Assembly (NCBI GenBank): GCA_016706225.1
Contig: JADJKB010000008.1
Span: 62,001-126,000 of the forward strand
Length of the DNA: 64,000 nt
From: Myxococcales bacterium
Lineage (GTDB): Bacteria; Myxococcota_A; Polyangia; Polyangiales; Polyangiaceae
Direction: 5' to 3'
A model generated the notes under the pieces. It ran no database searches. It was given only the letters and a program-made list of their open reading frames with translations, and was not told where the DNA came from. Shown one piece after another: positions 51,229 through 60,399 of the stretch (within the stretch, counting starts at the first letter, position 1; every line of letters begins with the position of its first letter). Both the position numbers and the translations under genes were made by a program.

Positions 51229-51829
51229 ATGAAGGCCTCGTTCTCCAAGCGTCTCTCACTGGCATTGCTGATCCCTGCCGCCGCGCTCGCGTTCGCGTGC
51301 AGCAAAGAGGCGACGCCGACCGCCGAGCAGCCGAAGCCGCCGATTGGGAACACTCCCACGGAGGTGACTCCGGCAACGGTGGCGGGCGACAAGTCCGGAA
51401 CGGAGCCTGCGGCTGCGAAAGAGGGCGACGAGGCGAACACCGATGGGGTTGGTGCCGACGTCGCGGGCGCCAAGCCGAGCTACGCCGAGACCAACTTCAC
51501 GCTCGGAATGAAGGCCTCTGGTAGCTACAAGGCAGGGCAAGAGGGCAGCGTCGAGATCGTGCTCGAGGCCAAGGCGCCCTTCCACGCCAACGACAAGTAC
51601 CCCTACAAGTTCAAGGTCGCCGAGACCGTCGGGGTGACCTTCCCGGAGCCCATCGTCAAGAAGGACAAAGCCAAGGTGGAGCACATGAGCGTCAGCATGC
51701 CCGTGGCGTTCACCGGGGCCGCCGCCGGCAAGAAGAAGATCCTCAGGCGTGTTCCACTTCTCGGTCTGCACGGACGACAAATGCCTGATCGAGAAGCGCG
51801 CGCTCGCGCTCGAAGTCGACGTCAAATAG
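51229..51829 (+). CDS. Lipoprotein with DsbD-N-like CX4C domain, frameshifted near 3' end
   Basis: A predicted lipoprotein of about 200 residues. The lipobox is ALAFAC (Cys at about 24); a Thr/Glu/Ala-rich linker runs to about 80. The beta-rich domain (NFTLGMKASGSYKAGQEGSV, KAPFHANDKYPYKFKV) resembles the immunoglobulin-like N-domain of DsbD, a thiol-disulfide relay. The unshifted frame degenerates after KKKIL and ends at 51843. Skipping one base at about 51745 restores GVFHFSVCTDDKCLIEKRAL and LALEVDVK, stop TAG 51827-51829. The CTDDKC pair (CX4C) is the likely redox site and sits in the restored part. Real mutation versus consensus error is unresolved. Confidence 0.8.
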
Positions 51830-51888
51830 TCAGCGGCTGCTGACAAAAGCCGAGTGAGCGCGCCGGGTGATCGGGGCCGGCGCCGATC

Positions 51889-51897
51889 TGGTAGGCT
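51889..51897 (+). promoter_or_regulatory. Extended -10-like element TGGTAGGCT before prkA-like gene
   Basis: Identical nonamer to that at 9941-9949; it lies 7 nt before ATG 51905. This makes a leaderless or near-leaderless mRNA plausible. Confidence 0.35.
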
Positions 51898-51904
51898 CGT
51901 GCCC

Positions 51905-54160
51905 ATGGGTGGCAAGCGCATCCTCGACGAGCTGCGGTTGATCGCGGAGCAGGTCCAGCGAGGGTTCGAGCAAGAGCGGCGGGTGCTCTCCTTCCAGGAA
52001 TACCTCGAGCTCTTTGCGACCGATCCCGTCGGTCATTCGCGGGATGCGTCGCGCTACCTCAGGGACATGTTCGTTCACTACGGTCGAGAGAACGTGGAGC
52101 GACCGTGGGGCACCGAGACTCGCTTCCGTTTGTTCGATCAGCCCTTCGAAGAGGTCGCAGGCGTAGCTCACGACGCACTCGTCGGTCAGGAGGCGCTGCA
52201 GGGTGAGCTGTTCCGCGTGCTGGAGAATTTCGTCCGGGAGGGGCGCCCGAATCGTGTCTTGTTGATGCATGGTCCGAACGGTTCGGCCAAGAGCACGGCC
52301 GCCGCCTGCATCATGCACGCGCTCGAGCAGTACTCCGCGCTCGACGTCGGCGCGCTCTATCGGTTTCACTGGGTCTTCCCCAGCCAGCGCGAGCTCAAGG
52401 GTGCGATCGGTTTTGGTGGGCGCCGGGCGGCGGGTGCGCCGGACGACGGCAGTTATGCTCACTTGCCCGAAGACCAGATCGACGCCCGGCTGTTCGTCGA
52501 GGTCCGTGATCACCCGTTGTTCCTCTTGCCGCACGAGGCGCGAGCGGCAGTGCTCGAGCGCACCTACCGCGAGGCTGGCGCGACGGAGCCCCCGCCGAGC
52601 TGGATCTTCCAGGGCAGCCTCTCGCACAAGAGCAAACAGGTATACGAGGCGCTGCTCACGAGCTACGGCGGCTCCCTCGAGGAAGTGCTCCGCCACGTCC
52701 AGGTGGAGCGATACTTCATTTCCCAGCGCTATCGCGTGGGAGCCGTGACGCTCGGTCCGCAGCTGTCCGTCGACGCCGGTGAGCGACAGGTGACCGCCGA
52801 CCGTTCGCTCAGCGCCCTGCCGTCTGCGCTGCAGGCCGTGACGCTGTTCGAGGCCTTCGGCGAGCTGATCGAGGCCGCCGGTGGCCTGCTGGAGTTCTCG
52901 GACATCTTGAAGCGCCCGCTCGATGCCTTCAAGTACCTGCAGATCACCGCCGAGACCGGCGAGGTCGCCCTGCGATCCCAGACCGTGCAGGTGAACTGCG
53001 TGATGTTGGCGAGCGGCAACGAGCTGCACCTCGACGCATTCCGCGAGCACCCGGAGTTCGAGAGCTTCCGCGGTCGCCTCGAGCTTTTGAAGGTCCCGTA
53101 CCTGCGGAGTTGGCTCGAAGAGCAGCGCATCTACGACGCTCAGATCGCGCCGCAGGTCCGGAAACACGTCGCCCCGCACGCGACTCGCATGGCGGCGATG
53201 TTCGCCGTTCTGACCCGCATGCGTCGACCGAACTCCGATCGCTACGAAAAACCTCTGAAGAGCCTGGTCGGTGATCTGACCGCGATGGAGAAGCTGGACC
53301 TCTACGCCACGGGCACGGCGCCTGCCCGGCTGGACGAAGAGAGCCAGAAGGTCCTGCGCGCGTCCATCGGTGACCTCTACTACGAGAGTGACACCTACCC
53401 GATCTACGAAGGGTCGACGGGGGCCAGCCCGAGGGAGATGCGCACGTTGCTGCTGGATGCGGCGCAGAGCCCGCTCTACAGCTGTTTGTCGCCGCTGGCG
53501 GTGCTCGAAGAGCTCGACCGGCTGTGTGAGCGCACGAGCGAGTACGCATGGCTTCAGGAGGAGAAGGTCGCCGGCAGTTATCACGACCATCGCCAATTTC
53601 GCCTGGAGCTGCGCGAGCGTCTGCTGGAGACGCTCGAGGACGAGCTGCGGGTGGCCAGCGGGTTGGTGGACGAGACTCGGTACCGCGAGCTCTTCGACCG
53701 CTACATCACCCACGTGAGTTACTGGGTGAAGGGGGAGAAGCTGCGAAACCCGCTGACTGGACAGTACGAAGATCCGGATCCTCGCCTGATGGGTGAAGTC
53801 GAGACTTTGCTCGGCTCCGCCGACAAGGCCGAGGACCTGCGGCACTCCTTGATCAGTCGAGTTGCGGCCTGGGCCATCGATCACCCCGGCGACGTGATCG
53901 ACAACAGTCTGGTTTTTTCCTTGCAGCTGAAGCGCATGCAAGATGCTGTCTTCGGCGAGCGGCGAGTCGCGGTAGCCAAGCTCGCGCGCGACCTGGTCGT
54001 GCTCCTGTGTGAAGAGGGAAGTGGGCTCGACGAGCCTCGCCGGGTCGAAGTGCAGGCGGCCGCCGAGCGCATGAAGGCACGCTACGGATATCAAGACGGT
54101 TCGCTGGCCGACGCGGTCACGGTGTTGCAGAGAGAGCGGTTCGGCGACCTCTTGCACTGA
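51905..54160 (+). CDS. PrkA-family AAA+ serine protein kinase
   Basis: A 751-residue relative of bacterial PrkA/YeaG (about 640-690 residues), a stress and starvation kinase with an AAA+ module. The N-terminal part reads LSFQEYLELFATDPVGHSRD and RYLRDMF, typical of the family's opening. Walker A is GPNGSAKSTAA (near residue 122); HKSKQVYEALLTSYGGSLEEV, LLEFSDILKRPLDAFKYLQI and ASGNELHLDAFREHPEFES follow, all hallmark segments. The C-terminal third is the PrkA kinase-like domain. ATG 51905 is preferred; an upstream GTG (51854) adds 17 unconvincing residues. In many bacteria prkA travels with yeaH and spoVR-like genes, which are absent here. An amino-acid permease follows 9 bp downstream. Confidence 0.9.
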   Translation: MGGKRILDELRLIAEQVQRGFEQERRVLSFQEYLELFATDPVGHSRDASRYLRDMFVHYGRENVERPWGTETRFRLFDQPFEEVAGVAHDALVGQEALQGELFRVLENFVREGRPNRVLLMHGPNGSAKSTAAACIMHALEQYSALDVGALYRFHWVFPSQRELKGAIGFGGRRAAGAPDDGSYAHLPEDQIDARLFVEVRDHPLFLLPHEARAAVLERTYREAGATEPPPSWIFQGSLSHKSKQVYEALLTSYGGSLEEVLRHVQVERYFISQRYRVGAVTLGPQLSVDAGERQVTADRSLSALPSALQAVTLFEAFGELIEAAGGLLEFSDILKRPLDAFKYLQITAETGEVALRSQTVQVNCVMLASGNELHLDAFREHPEFESFRGRLELLKVPYLRSWLEEQRIYDAQIAPQVRKHVAPHATRMAAMFAVLTRMRRPNSDRYEKPLKSLVGDLTAMEKLDLYATGTAPARLDEESQKVLRASIGDLYYESDTYPIYEGSTGASPREMRTLLLDAAQSPLYSCLSPLAVLEELDRLCERTSEYAWLQEEKVAGSYHDHRQFRLELRERLLETLEDELRVASGLVDETRYRELFDRYITHVSYWVKGEKLRNPLTGQYEDPDPRLMGEVETLLGSADKAEDLRHSLISRVAAWAIDHPGDVIDNSLVFSLQLKRMQDAVFGERRVAVAKLARDLVVLLCEEGSGLDEPRRVEVQAAAERMKARYGYQDGSLADAVTVLQRERFGDLLH

Positions 54161-54169
54161 GGTCCCGTC

Positions 54170-55435
54170 GTGCGTGACCGAATCGAGTCGCCGGCGGCAA
54201 GACGAAGCCTCGGGTTCGGCAGCCTGCTGACGCTCGGGGTGAACGGAATCGTCGGGGTGGGGATCTTCTTTGCGCCGAGCGAAGTGGCGGCACTCGTGCC
54301 GGGCACCGCCGGGTTGTCCGTGTACGTGCTGACGACCTTGTGTCTGCTCCCGATCGCTTTTGCCTACGCTGCCCTGGGCAGTCGCTTCGACGAGGACGGC
54401 GGGCCGTACGTATGGGCCCGGGCGGCCTTCGGCCCGACCGCCGGTTTTGCCGTGGGCTGGGTGGCCTACGTGTCCGCGCTCTTCAGCACCTCGGCCGTGA
54501 TCGCCGGGCTCGCGCAGCATGCGGGCCCGCTGCTCGGTTTTCACGGCGAGGTCGGACAGCGTCTGTTCGCGGTGCTTGCGGTGCTCGCGCTGTCCGCGGT
54601 TGCATCGAGTGGCCTCTCGCCGAGTGCGTGGGTGTGGAGCGGCATCACCGTGCTCAAGCTCTTGCCGTTGCTGTTGATAGCGGCGCTGTTCCTGATGGCG
54701 GGCCCCACACTGCCGAGCGCGGACGCACCGGCGCGCGCGGATTTCGCCCGTGCGGCCCTGGTCGTGGTGTTCGCGACGCAGGGTTTCGAGATCGTGCCGG
54801 TGCCAGCGGGCAACGCTCGGGGTTCGGCGCGGGTGGTTCCCGCCGCGACGATCCTGTCGCTGGTCGCGGCGTCAGCCCTGTATGTGGTGCTGCACGCCGC
54901 CTGTTTGACCTCGCTCCCCGGGCTGGCGGTCGAACCGGCACCGCTGGTGGCTGCCGGCAACGCCCTCGGCGGCGCGCGCGTCGCCCGAATGGTCGCCGTC
55001 GGCACCAACCTCTCGGCCCTGGGGATTGCCTTTGGGATGTTCGCGATGACGCCGCGCTACCTGGCCGCGCTCGGGCGCCCGGACGGTCTCGGTCTCTGGG
55101 TGGCGCGAGAAGACCGGCGGCACGTCCCGCAGCGTGCGCTCTGGCTCACGGCGCTTGCGGTGAGTGCAGCGGTGGTCTCGGGACGCCTGATGGAGTTGTT
55201 CGCGCTGTCGAGCGTCGCGGTCGTGGCGCAGTACGGCATGAGCGTGGCTGCCCTCGCCAAACTCTCGTTTCGACGCACGCTTGGGCTCTCTCCCTGGCAC
55301 GCGCTGGCGGCTCCGCTCGCGCTAGGTGCGGTCTGGTTGGTTGCCCGAGCCGCGCGAGCCGGCGAGCTACTCGTGGCGGCCGGCGTACTTGCACTCGGCG
55401 CTCTGGTGCTCGGTGTGCGTCGACGCCTTGCCTAG
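54170..55435 (+). CDS. APC-superfamily amino-acid permease
   Basis: A 421-residue secondary transporter with about 12 membrane helices, importing amino acids or amines. The N-terminal signature is LGFGSLLTLGVNGIVGVGIF (TM1 glycine motif), then FAYAALGSRFDEDGGPYVWA (TM2-loop signature of the APC family) and GFEIVPVPAGNARG. The GTG start at 54170 lies 10 bp after the prkA-like stop codon, so the genes are probably co-transcribed. Several hydrophobic blocks follow to residue 415, where RRRLA closes it. Length is short for the family (usually 430-480) but the helix count is preserved. Substrate cannot be read. Confidence 0.9.
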   Translation: MRDRIESPAARRSLGFGSLLTLGVNGIVGVGIFFAPSEVAALVPGTAGLSVYVLTTLCLLPIAFAYAALGSRFDEDGGPYVWARAAFGPTAGFAVGWVAYVSALFSTSAVIAGLAQHAGPLLGFHGEVGQRLFAVLAVLALSAVASSGLSPSAWVWSGITVLKLLPLLLIAALFLMAGPTLPSADAPARADFARAALVVVFATQGFEIVPVPAGNARGSARVVPAATILSLVAASALYVVLHAACLTSLPGLAVEPAPLVAAGNALGGARVARMVAVGTNLSALGIAFGMFAMTPRYLAALGRPDGLGLWVAREDRRHVPQRALWLTALAVSAAVVSGRLMELFALSSVAVVAQYGMSVAALAKLSFRRTLGLSPWHALAAPLALGAVWLVARAARAGELLVAAGVLALGALVLGVRRRLA

Positions 55436-55613
55436 GGCGGATGCTCGGTCCTGCGGATTTTCCAGGGGAATTGGAACGGCAATTCGGCCATTTTTCGGGC
55501 TGGCCGTCGGGCCGCTTGGGTGTAGGCTACCGCCGCTCGGGGCAGAGCCGGCGTGGGCGCGCAGGCACTTGAAACGTCACCTTGGCGGCCGTCGAGTTAC
55601 GGGAGGAGTGCGG

Positions 55614-58600
55614 ATGTCATTCGCGTCGAAGTGGCTGAAGTTGGGTGTGCTCACAGCGCTGGTCGGTTTGGCCGGTGGTTGCGCCGATGAGCGTGAACCG
55701 ATCAACAAGGTTCAGGCAAACGCCCTGGCGAAGAGCTTCTTCGTCGGGGATGACTTGAAGACGCCGGAGGACGACCCGGAGTTTTACACAGCGGCGACCA
55801 TCACCGACGTCCCCTACGGAGCAGATCAGGCGGGGGTATTTCCGGGGCTGGTCGGCGGACTGCGTCGGGTCAAATGGGAGATCCTCGAAGACGTGCTCAA
55901 CGCGCGCATGACCTACGAGGAAATCGAGGGCTCGGACGGCCACGGAAACCGCAAGACGAACACCGGCCGGGTCATCGGCTCCTGGCACATCAAGGCGCAT
56001 TTCGACGTCAAGCGCGCCTACAACGCCACCACGGGCGAGGAGCTGAACGTCATCGAGGAGAACTCGAGTGACCGGCCCTGGTACGAGCGCAAGTACTTCC
56101 GCGTCGACTGGTCGCAGAACCTGGTCGCCAGCTCGATGGGCTGGGACCCGATCGCTCAGCAGGGCGCCTTCGGCGACAGCCTCGATACCGAGAGCCTTCA
56201 GTACTACGTCGATGATCCGAACAACCCGGACGCCCCGCATTTCGACGGCAAGGACGGCTACTTCGACGTCACCAACAAACTCTACCTCAAGCCGAAGATG
56301 GTGACCGTCTTTGGCCAGACGGTGAACGCCTGCCTGTATCGTGGAAGCATCGTCATCGGGGCGACGGCGCCCTGGGGCAACTGCGAAAACAGCGAGGTCA
56401 CGATCCGTTATTCGTTCAAGAAGGTCGCCCAGCCCGGGGACAAGAACTACACGGACTACGAGCCGATCCACTGGGACGGCTCCCGCATGAACTCGTTCGG
56501 TGTCTTCACCCAGGACCGCATGGGCTGGGACAACCGCTACGGCATCATCGACAACGAGTGGCGGCGCTTCGCCCAGCGCTACAACATCTGGGCTCAGAGC
56601 CACACGACCGTCGAGTGCAATACGCCGGCGCAGCTCACGGCCAAGCTGGATCCCCACACGGACGCGGACCAAAACGGCACCGAGGATCAATGCGAGACGG
56701 CCGGCATCGGGTCGCGCTGTGATGACCTGTCGGGCCTGTGCACGATCCCGTACGCCAAGCGCGAGCTGCGCCCCGTGGTCTGGCGCTACACGGTCGGTCC
56801 CGAGAACGACACGGTGATCTTCGACGCCACGAGGCGAGCGACATTCGAGTGGGACATTGCGATCCGAGGCGCCGTGCAAGCCGCGCGTTTGGTCGAGTGC
56901 AAGCGCACCGCTGGCAAGAGCGCGGGCTTGCCGGACGCGGCGGCGTGTGCGGGGCAGTTCCCGATGAAGGCCGGGGAAGAGGCCGCCGACATGGCCCCGA
57001 CCTACGCGAGCATCCGCCCGATGGTGGTGCTCTGCCACAACCCGGTGGCGGAGGGCGATGATGGCGCCTGCGGGGACATCGGCATGACGGTACGGCCGGG
57101 CGACATCCGCTACCACCACGTGAACGTCTGGCCGACGCGTCAGAATCAGTCCCCGTGGGGATACGGACCGACGCTCGCCGATCCACTCACCGGTGAGGCG
57201 ATCAGTGCGGGCATCAACGTGTACAACGCCGTCACGGACACCGCGGCCCAGAGCTTCGTCGACCAGTTGCGCTGGCTGAACGGTGAGCTGAAGAGCGCTG
57301 ACATCTCGACGGGCTCCTACATCCGCGACTGGGTGTCGCTGGACAACGACAAAGGGGGGCAGGGCGCCCGTGAGCTCGCGGGTGGTTTCAAGATGACCCG
57401 CGCGGAGATCAACAAGCGCATGGCGGGCATCAAGGGCCTCAACGCCGAGGCGGTCAAACCCGAAGCGGTCGCGAAGGCAAAGGCGCTGCTCGACCCCCGC
57501 AAGGTGCGCGAAGATCTCAAGACGGACCTGTGGTGGAACCGCTTGCCGCCCGAAGTTGGCGGCAGCGGCCGCGCGGAGTTCGACCAGCGCATCAACGCCG
57601 CGAAGGGCACCAAGATCGAGGCCCAGCTCATGAACAGCATGTGGTCGCAGATGGCGGGTGTGGACCCCTCGAAGCCCGTGGACGACGCGGTGCTCGAGCA
57701 GGCCTCGCCGCTGCGCGGAATGCGCTCCCACATCCTGCGCGAAGCGGAGCAGCAGGTTCACCTGAACCTGGCGAAACACGGTCAGTGCATCGTCGGTGCG
57801 CCCGAGCCCACTGGGCTGCCGGCGCTCTCGCGGGTGATCAAGAAGAAGTTCCCGGCGGGGGCGAGTGAGACTCCTGGTGAGACCAAGGTCCGCGTCGACC
57901 GCATGTGGGACTACCTGCGAGGGCGCATGCACTACGCGGTGATTGCCCACGAGATGGGTCACACCGTCGGCTTTCGCCACAACTTCGTCAGCTCTTACGA
58001 CAAGTTCAACTGGCGGCCGCAGTACTGGCAGCTGCGCACGGACAACGACACCGTCAACGAGCCGTGCACGGACGCGGTCGACGACGGAAAATCGTGTGTT
58101 GGGCCGCGTTACTGGGACCCAATCACGAAGGAGGAGCACGACAACTCCATCTACACCTGGCAGCACACCACCACGATGGACTACGCGGGTGATCTGACGC
58201 AGGACATGCTGGGTCTGGGCGTGTACGACTACGCCGGCACGCGTATGTTCTACGGCGACGTCGTCGACGTGATGAACGATCCTGCGATGGTCGCGACGGT
58301 GCGCAACAAGGACGGAGAGATCGTCGTCGAGGGCACGCCGGCGGGCAACGAAGTTGCCGGCTTGGTGGACTTCGCGGGTGGGCTCCTGGGTCAGGTCGTT
58401 GCGCGCCCGGACGACAACTGGGGCAGCAACGCCGAAGAGCTGATGCACTACTCGGAGTGGAACAAGTGGTTCCACTTCATCCGCGATTGCAAGCCTGCGG
58501 ACACCTCGCCGCCCGCCGACTGGGATGCCCAGAAGGACGGTGAGTACGACCCGCTGTTCGACGGCCACATCGTCAAGGGGACACGCTGCGAGCGCGCGCC

Positions 58601-60248
58601 GGTCGATTACGTCGGGTACACGGAGCTGTTGCCCGATCAGCTGTCGGACCAGACGGGCACGAACCCGCGCTTCTTCACCTCGCGCCGGGCGCGGGACCTC
58701 ACGGGTCGGCCGCGCATGCCGTACGGGTTCGAGTCCGACGAGTACGCGGACGGCTGGTCACCGTCGACCTATCGCCACGACAACGGTGGCGATTTGTTCG
58801 AGGAGCTGACCTTTCACTCGAACCTGTATGAAAGCCGGCACATCTTCGACAACTTCCGCAACGGCCGGGTCAACTTCACGGTCTACGGTGCCTACCAGCG
58901 CGCGCTCAGCCGCTACCACGCCAAGATCAGTGGACTCACCCAGGGTGTTGCGTACGTCGCGGGCTTTTATGCGCACGAGTATGCAAAGAACCTCGGCATA
59001 CCCCTGGCCACCATCCTGAGCGCCTACTTCGGTCAGGGTGGCTATTTCTACGACACGGGCGTGGGCGCGGCCCTCGGGTTCGATCATTTCGCCCGCGTGC
59101 TGACCCGGCCGCACATCGGTCCGCACTACGCGGAGAGCTCCGATCCGCAGAGCCCACTCCTGCCGGAAGACGATGTCATTGGTGGTGTGTCCGCCGGCGC
59201 CGGGATCGACCCGACGCTGGTCGACATTCCGAACGGGGCGAGCGTTGCGGCGAGCGGCGACGTGTCGTTCGGTGGCAAGCCGCTGAGCAACGATTTTCAG
59301 TTTGGTCAGGGCTACTGGACCATCGATTACCTGAACCAGTCCGGCTCGTACTACGAAAAGACGTACGCGTTCGAGGCCATGCTGGAGGCGTCCTACCGGT
59401 CGTTCAACTTCTGGCGCTTCGACGGCCTCGATGCGCGGTTCGGGCACATCAACTACACCGATCTCTGGGGCGACGGCATGCGTCGCATGATCGGCTCGAT
59501 GCTGACCGGCGACCGCGGACTGTTCGCCGCTCGAGTCACTTCCGAACCGAACGGTGCGCCGCACATCGTCGAGACCGACAGCGGTCCAAAGTACCCGGAG
59601 AGCCCACTTGGCTGGGTGTCGTTCATCTCACCCAACGGTCCGGAGATCTGCTGGCCGGTCAACGGTACGCTGCTCTGCCAGACGGCGCTTGGCGACCAGG
59701 TCGGGGGTGGAAACACACTGAAGGGCTCACGCCCGGTCGATCCACAGCTTGGCTACGAGGTGCAAAAGTTCATCCTGTTCTGGTCCTACGTGTACCTGCC
59801 GACGGCGGAGACCTGGGACTGGGTCGACCTGATGCGCATGTACAAGCTCGGGTCGGACCTCGATCCGGGCTACTTGCCGAAACAGCGCGTCGAGTGGCGT
59901 GATCCGGAGACCGGACAGCGTTATCTCGCCAAGCGCTACGGCGACGAGACCCTGCTCGGCAAGAAATACGACAAGGGTATCGCTGCCAAGATGGTGCAGT
60001 GGGCGAACACACTCACCGCCGAGGCTTACGAGCTCGACGCAACCACGCCGTTCGATCCCGACACCGGCGCGGCGAACATCAAGCTCGATAGCGAGGGCAA
60101 GCCCATCTACAAGGGCGCCACGATCTGCGACGACAACAAGAAGTGTGTCGAGCTGCGGCTGTACCGCGGGTTGATGGACTTTGCTCGTGATACCGCGGCG
60201 ACCCTCGGCTTCCCGGAGCCAGCGTTGCAGGTCTACGGCGGCAACTGA
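55614..60248 (+). CDS. Very large metzincin-type zinc metalloprotease lipoprotein
   Basis: A 1544-residue lipoprotein. The signal peptide ends in a lipobox (GLAGGC, Cys about 23). The catalytic zinc site is HEMGHTVGFRH (779-789), which fits HEXXHXXGXXH of metzincins; a Met-turn follows at TMDYAGD (Met855). Residues 25-780 are a long beta-rich N-terminal region without known domains; residues 860-1544 form another. Two Cys-rich loops are present. GGGAGGAG gives a strong ribosome-binding site. It resembles a group of very large myxobacterial outer-membrane lipoproteins with reprolysin-like or astacin-like catalytic cores. It stands alone; the gaps either side hold no supported gene. Confidence 0.85.
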   Translation: MSFASKWLKLGVLTALVGLAGGCADEREPINKVQANALAKSFFVGDDLKTPEDDPEFYTAATITDVPYGADQAGVFPGLVGGLRRVKWEILEDVLNARMTYEEIEGSDGHGNRKTNTGRVIGSWHIKAHFDVKRAYNATTGEELNVIEENSSDRPWYERKYFRVDWSQNLVASSMGWDPIAQQGAFGDSLDTESLQYYVDDPNNPDAPHFDGKDGYFDVTNKLYLKPKMVTVFGQTVNACLYRGSIVIGATAPWGNCENSEVTIRYSFKKVAQPGDKNYTDYEPIHWDGSRMNSFGVFTQDRMGWDNRYGIIDNEWRRFAQRYNIWAQSHTTVECNTPAQLTAKLDPHTDADQNGTEDQCETAGIGSRCDDLSGLCTIPYAKRELRPVVWRYTVGPENDTVIFDATRRATFEWDIAIRGAVQAARLVECKRTAGKSAGLPDAAACAGQFPMKAGEEAADMAPTYASIRPMVVLCHNPVAEGDDGACGDIGMTVRPGDIRYHHVNVWPTRQNQSPWGYGPTLADPLTGEAISAGINVYNAVTDTAAQSFVDQLRWLNGELKSADISTGSYIRDWVSLDNDKGGQGARELAGGFKMTRAEINKRMAGIKGLNAEAVKPEAVAKAKALLDPRKVREDLKTDLWWNRLPPEVGGSGRAEFDQRINAAKGTKIEAQLMNSMWSQMAGVDPSKPVDDAVLEQASPLRGMRSHILREAEQQVHLNLAKHGQCIVGAPEPTGLPALSRVIKKKFPAGASETPGETKVRVDRMWDYLRGRMHYAVIAHEMGHTVGFRHNFVSSYDKFNWRPQYWQLRTDNDTVNEPCTDAVDDGKSCVGPRYWDPITKEEHDNSIYTWQHTTTMDYAGDLTQDMLGLGVYDYAGTRMFYGDVVDVMNDPAMVATVRNKDGEIVVEGTPAGNEVAGLVDFAGGLLGQVVARPDDNWGSNAEELMHYSEWNKWFHFIRDCKPADTSPPADWDAQKDGEYDPLFDGHIVKGTRCERAPVDYVGYTELLPDQLSDQTGTNPRFFTSRRARDLTGRPRMPYGFESDEYADGWSPSTYRHDNGGDLFEELTFHSNLYESRHIFDNFRNGRVNFTVYGAYQRALSRYHAKISGLTQGVAYVAGFYAHEYAKNLGIPLATILSAYFGQGGYFYDTGVGAALGFDHFARVLTRPHIGPHYAESSDPQSPLLPEDDVIGGVSAGAGIDPTLVDIPNGASVAASGDVSFGGKPLSNDFQFGQGYWTIDYLNQSGSYYEKTYAFEAMLEASYRSFNFWRFDGLDARFGHINYTDLWGDGMRRMIGSMLTGDRGLFAARVTSEPNGAPHIVETDSGPKYPESPLGWVSFISPNGPEICWPVNGTLLCQTALGDQVGGGNTLKGSRPVDPQLGYEVQKFILFWSYVYLPTAETWDWVDLMRMYKLGSDLDPGYLPKQRVEWRDPETGQRYLAKRYGDETLLGKKYDKGIAAKMVQWANTLTAEAYELDATTPFDPDTGAANIKLDSEGKPIYKGATICDDNKKCVELRLYRGLMDFARDTAATLGFPEPALQVYGGN

Positions 60249-60399
60249 GCTGAATCGGGCGCGGTAGCGCACGGAGTTGGCCGAACGCCGGTCCGTCTCC
60301 GTGTGTGCCGCGCGCGATGTGGTACCTCCATCCGCGTGGCGCGGCCCCGGCGTACGCTGGCGGCCGTGAGCCGTGGGCCGGATCGCCCGTGAGTGAACC

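Noticed and set aside
42028..51747. Programmed ribosomal frameshifting shared by the amidase and the lipoprotein
   Set aside because: The common CCTCAGG is read in different phases in the two genes and no stimulatory structure or Shine-Dalgarno-like element is evident; error or mutation is simpler.
51830..54544. A 904-codon open frame antisense to the prkA-like gene
   Set aside because: Low-complexity Arg/Gln/His composition and complete overlap with a gene carrying Walker and PrkA motifs.
55617..58568. A 983-codon open frame antisense to the metzincin gene
   Set aside because: Typical mirror frame of high-GC coding DNA; the sense strand has a lipobox, ribosome-binding site and HEXXHXXGXXH.
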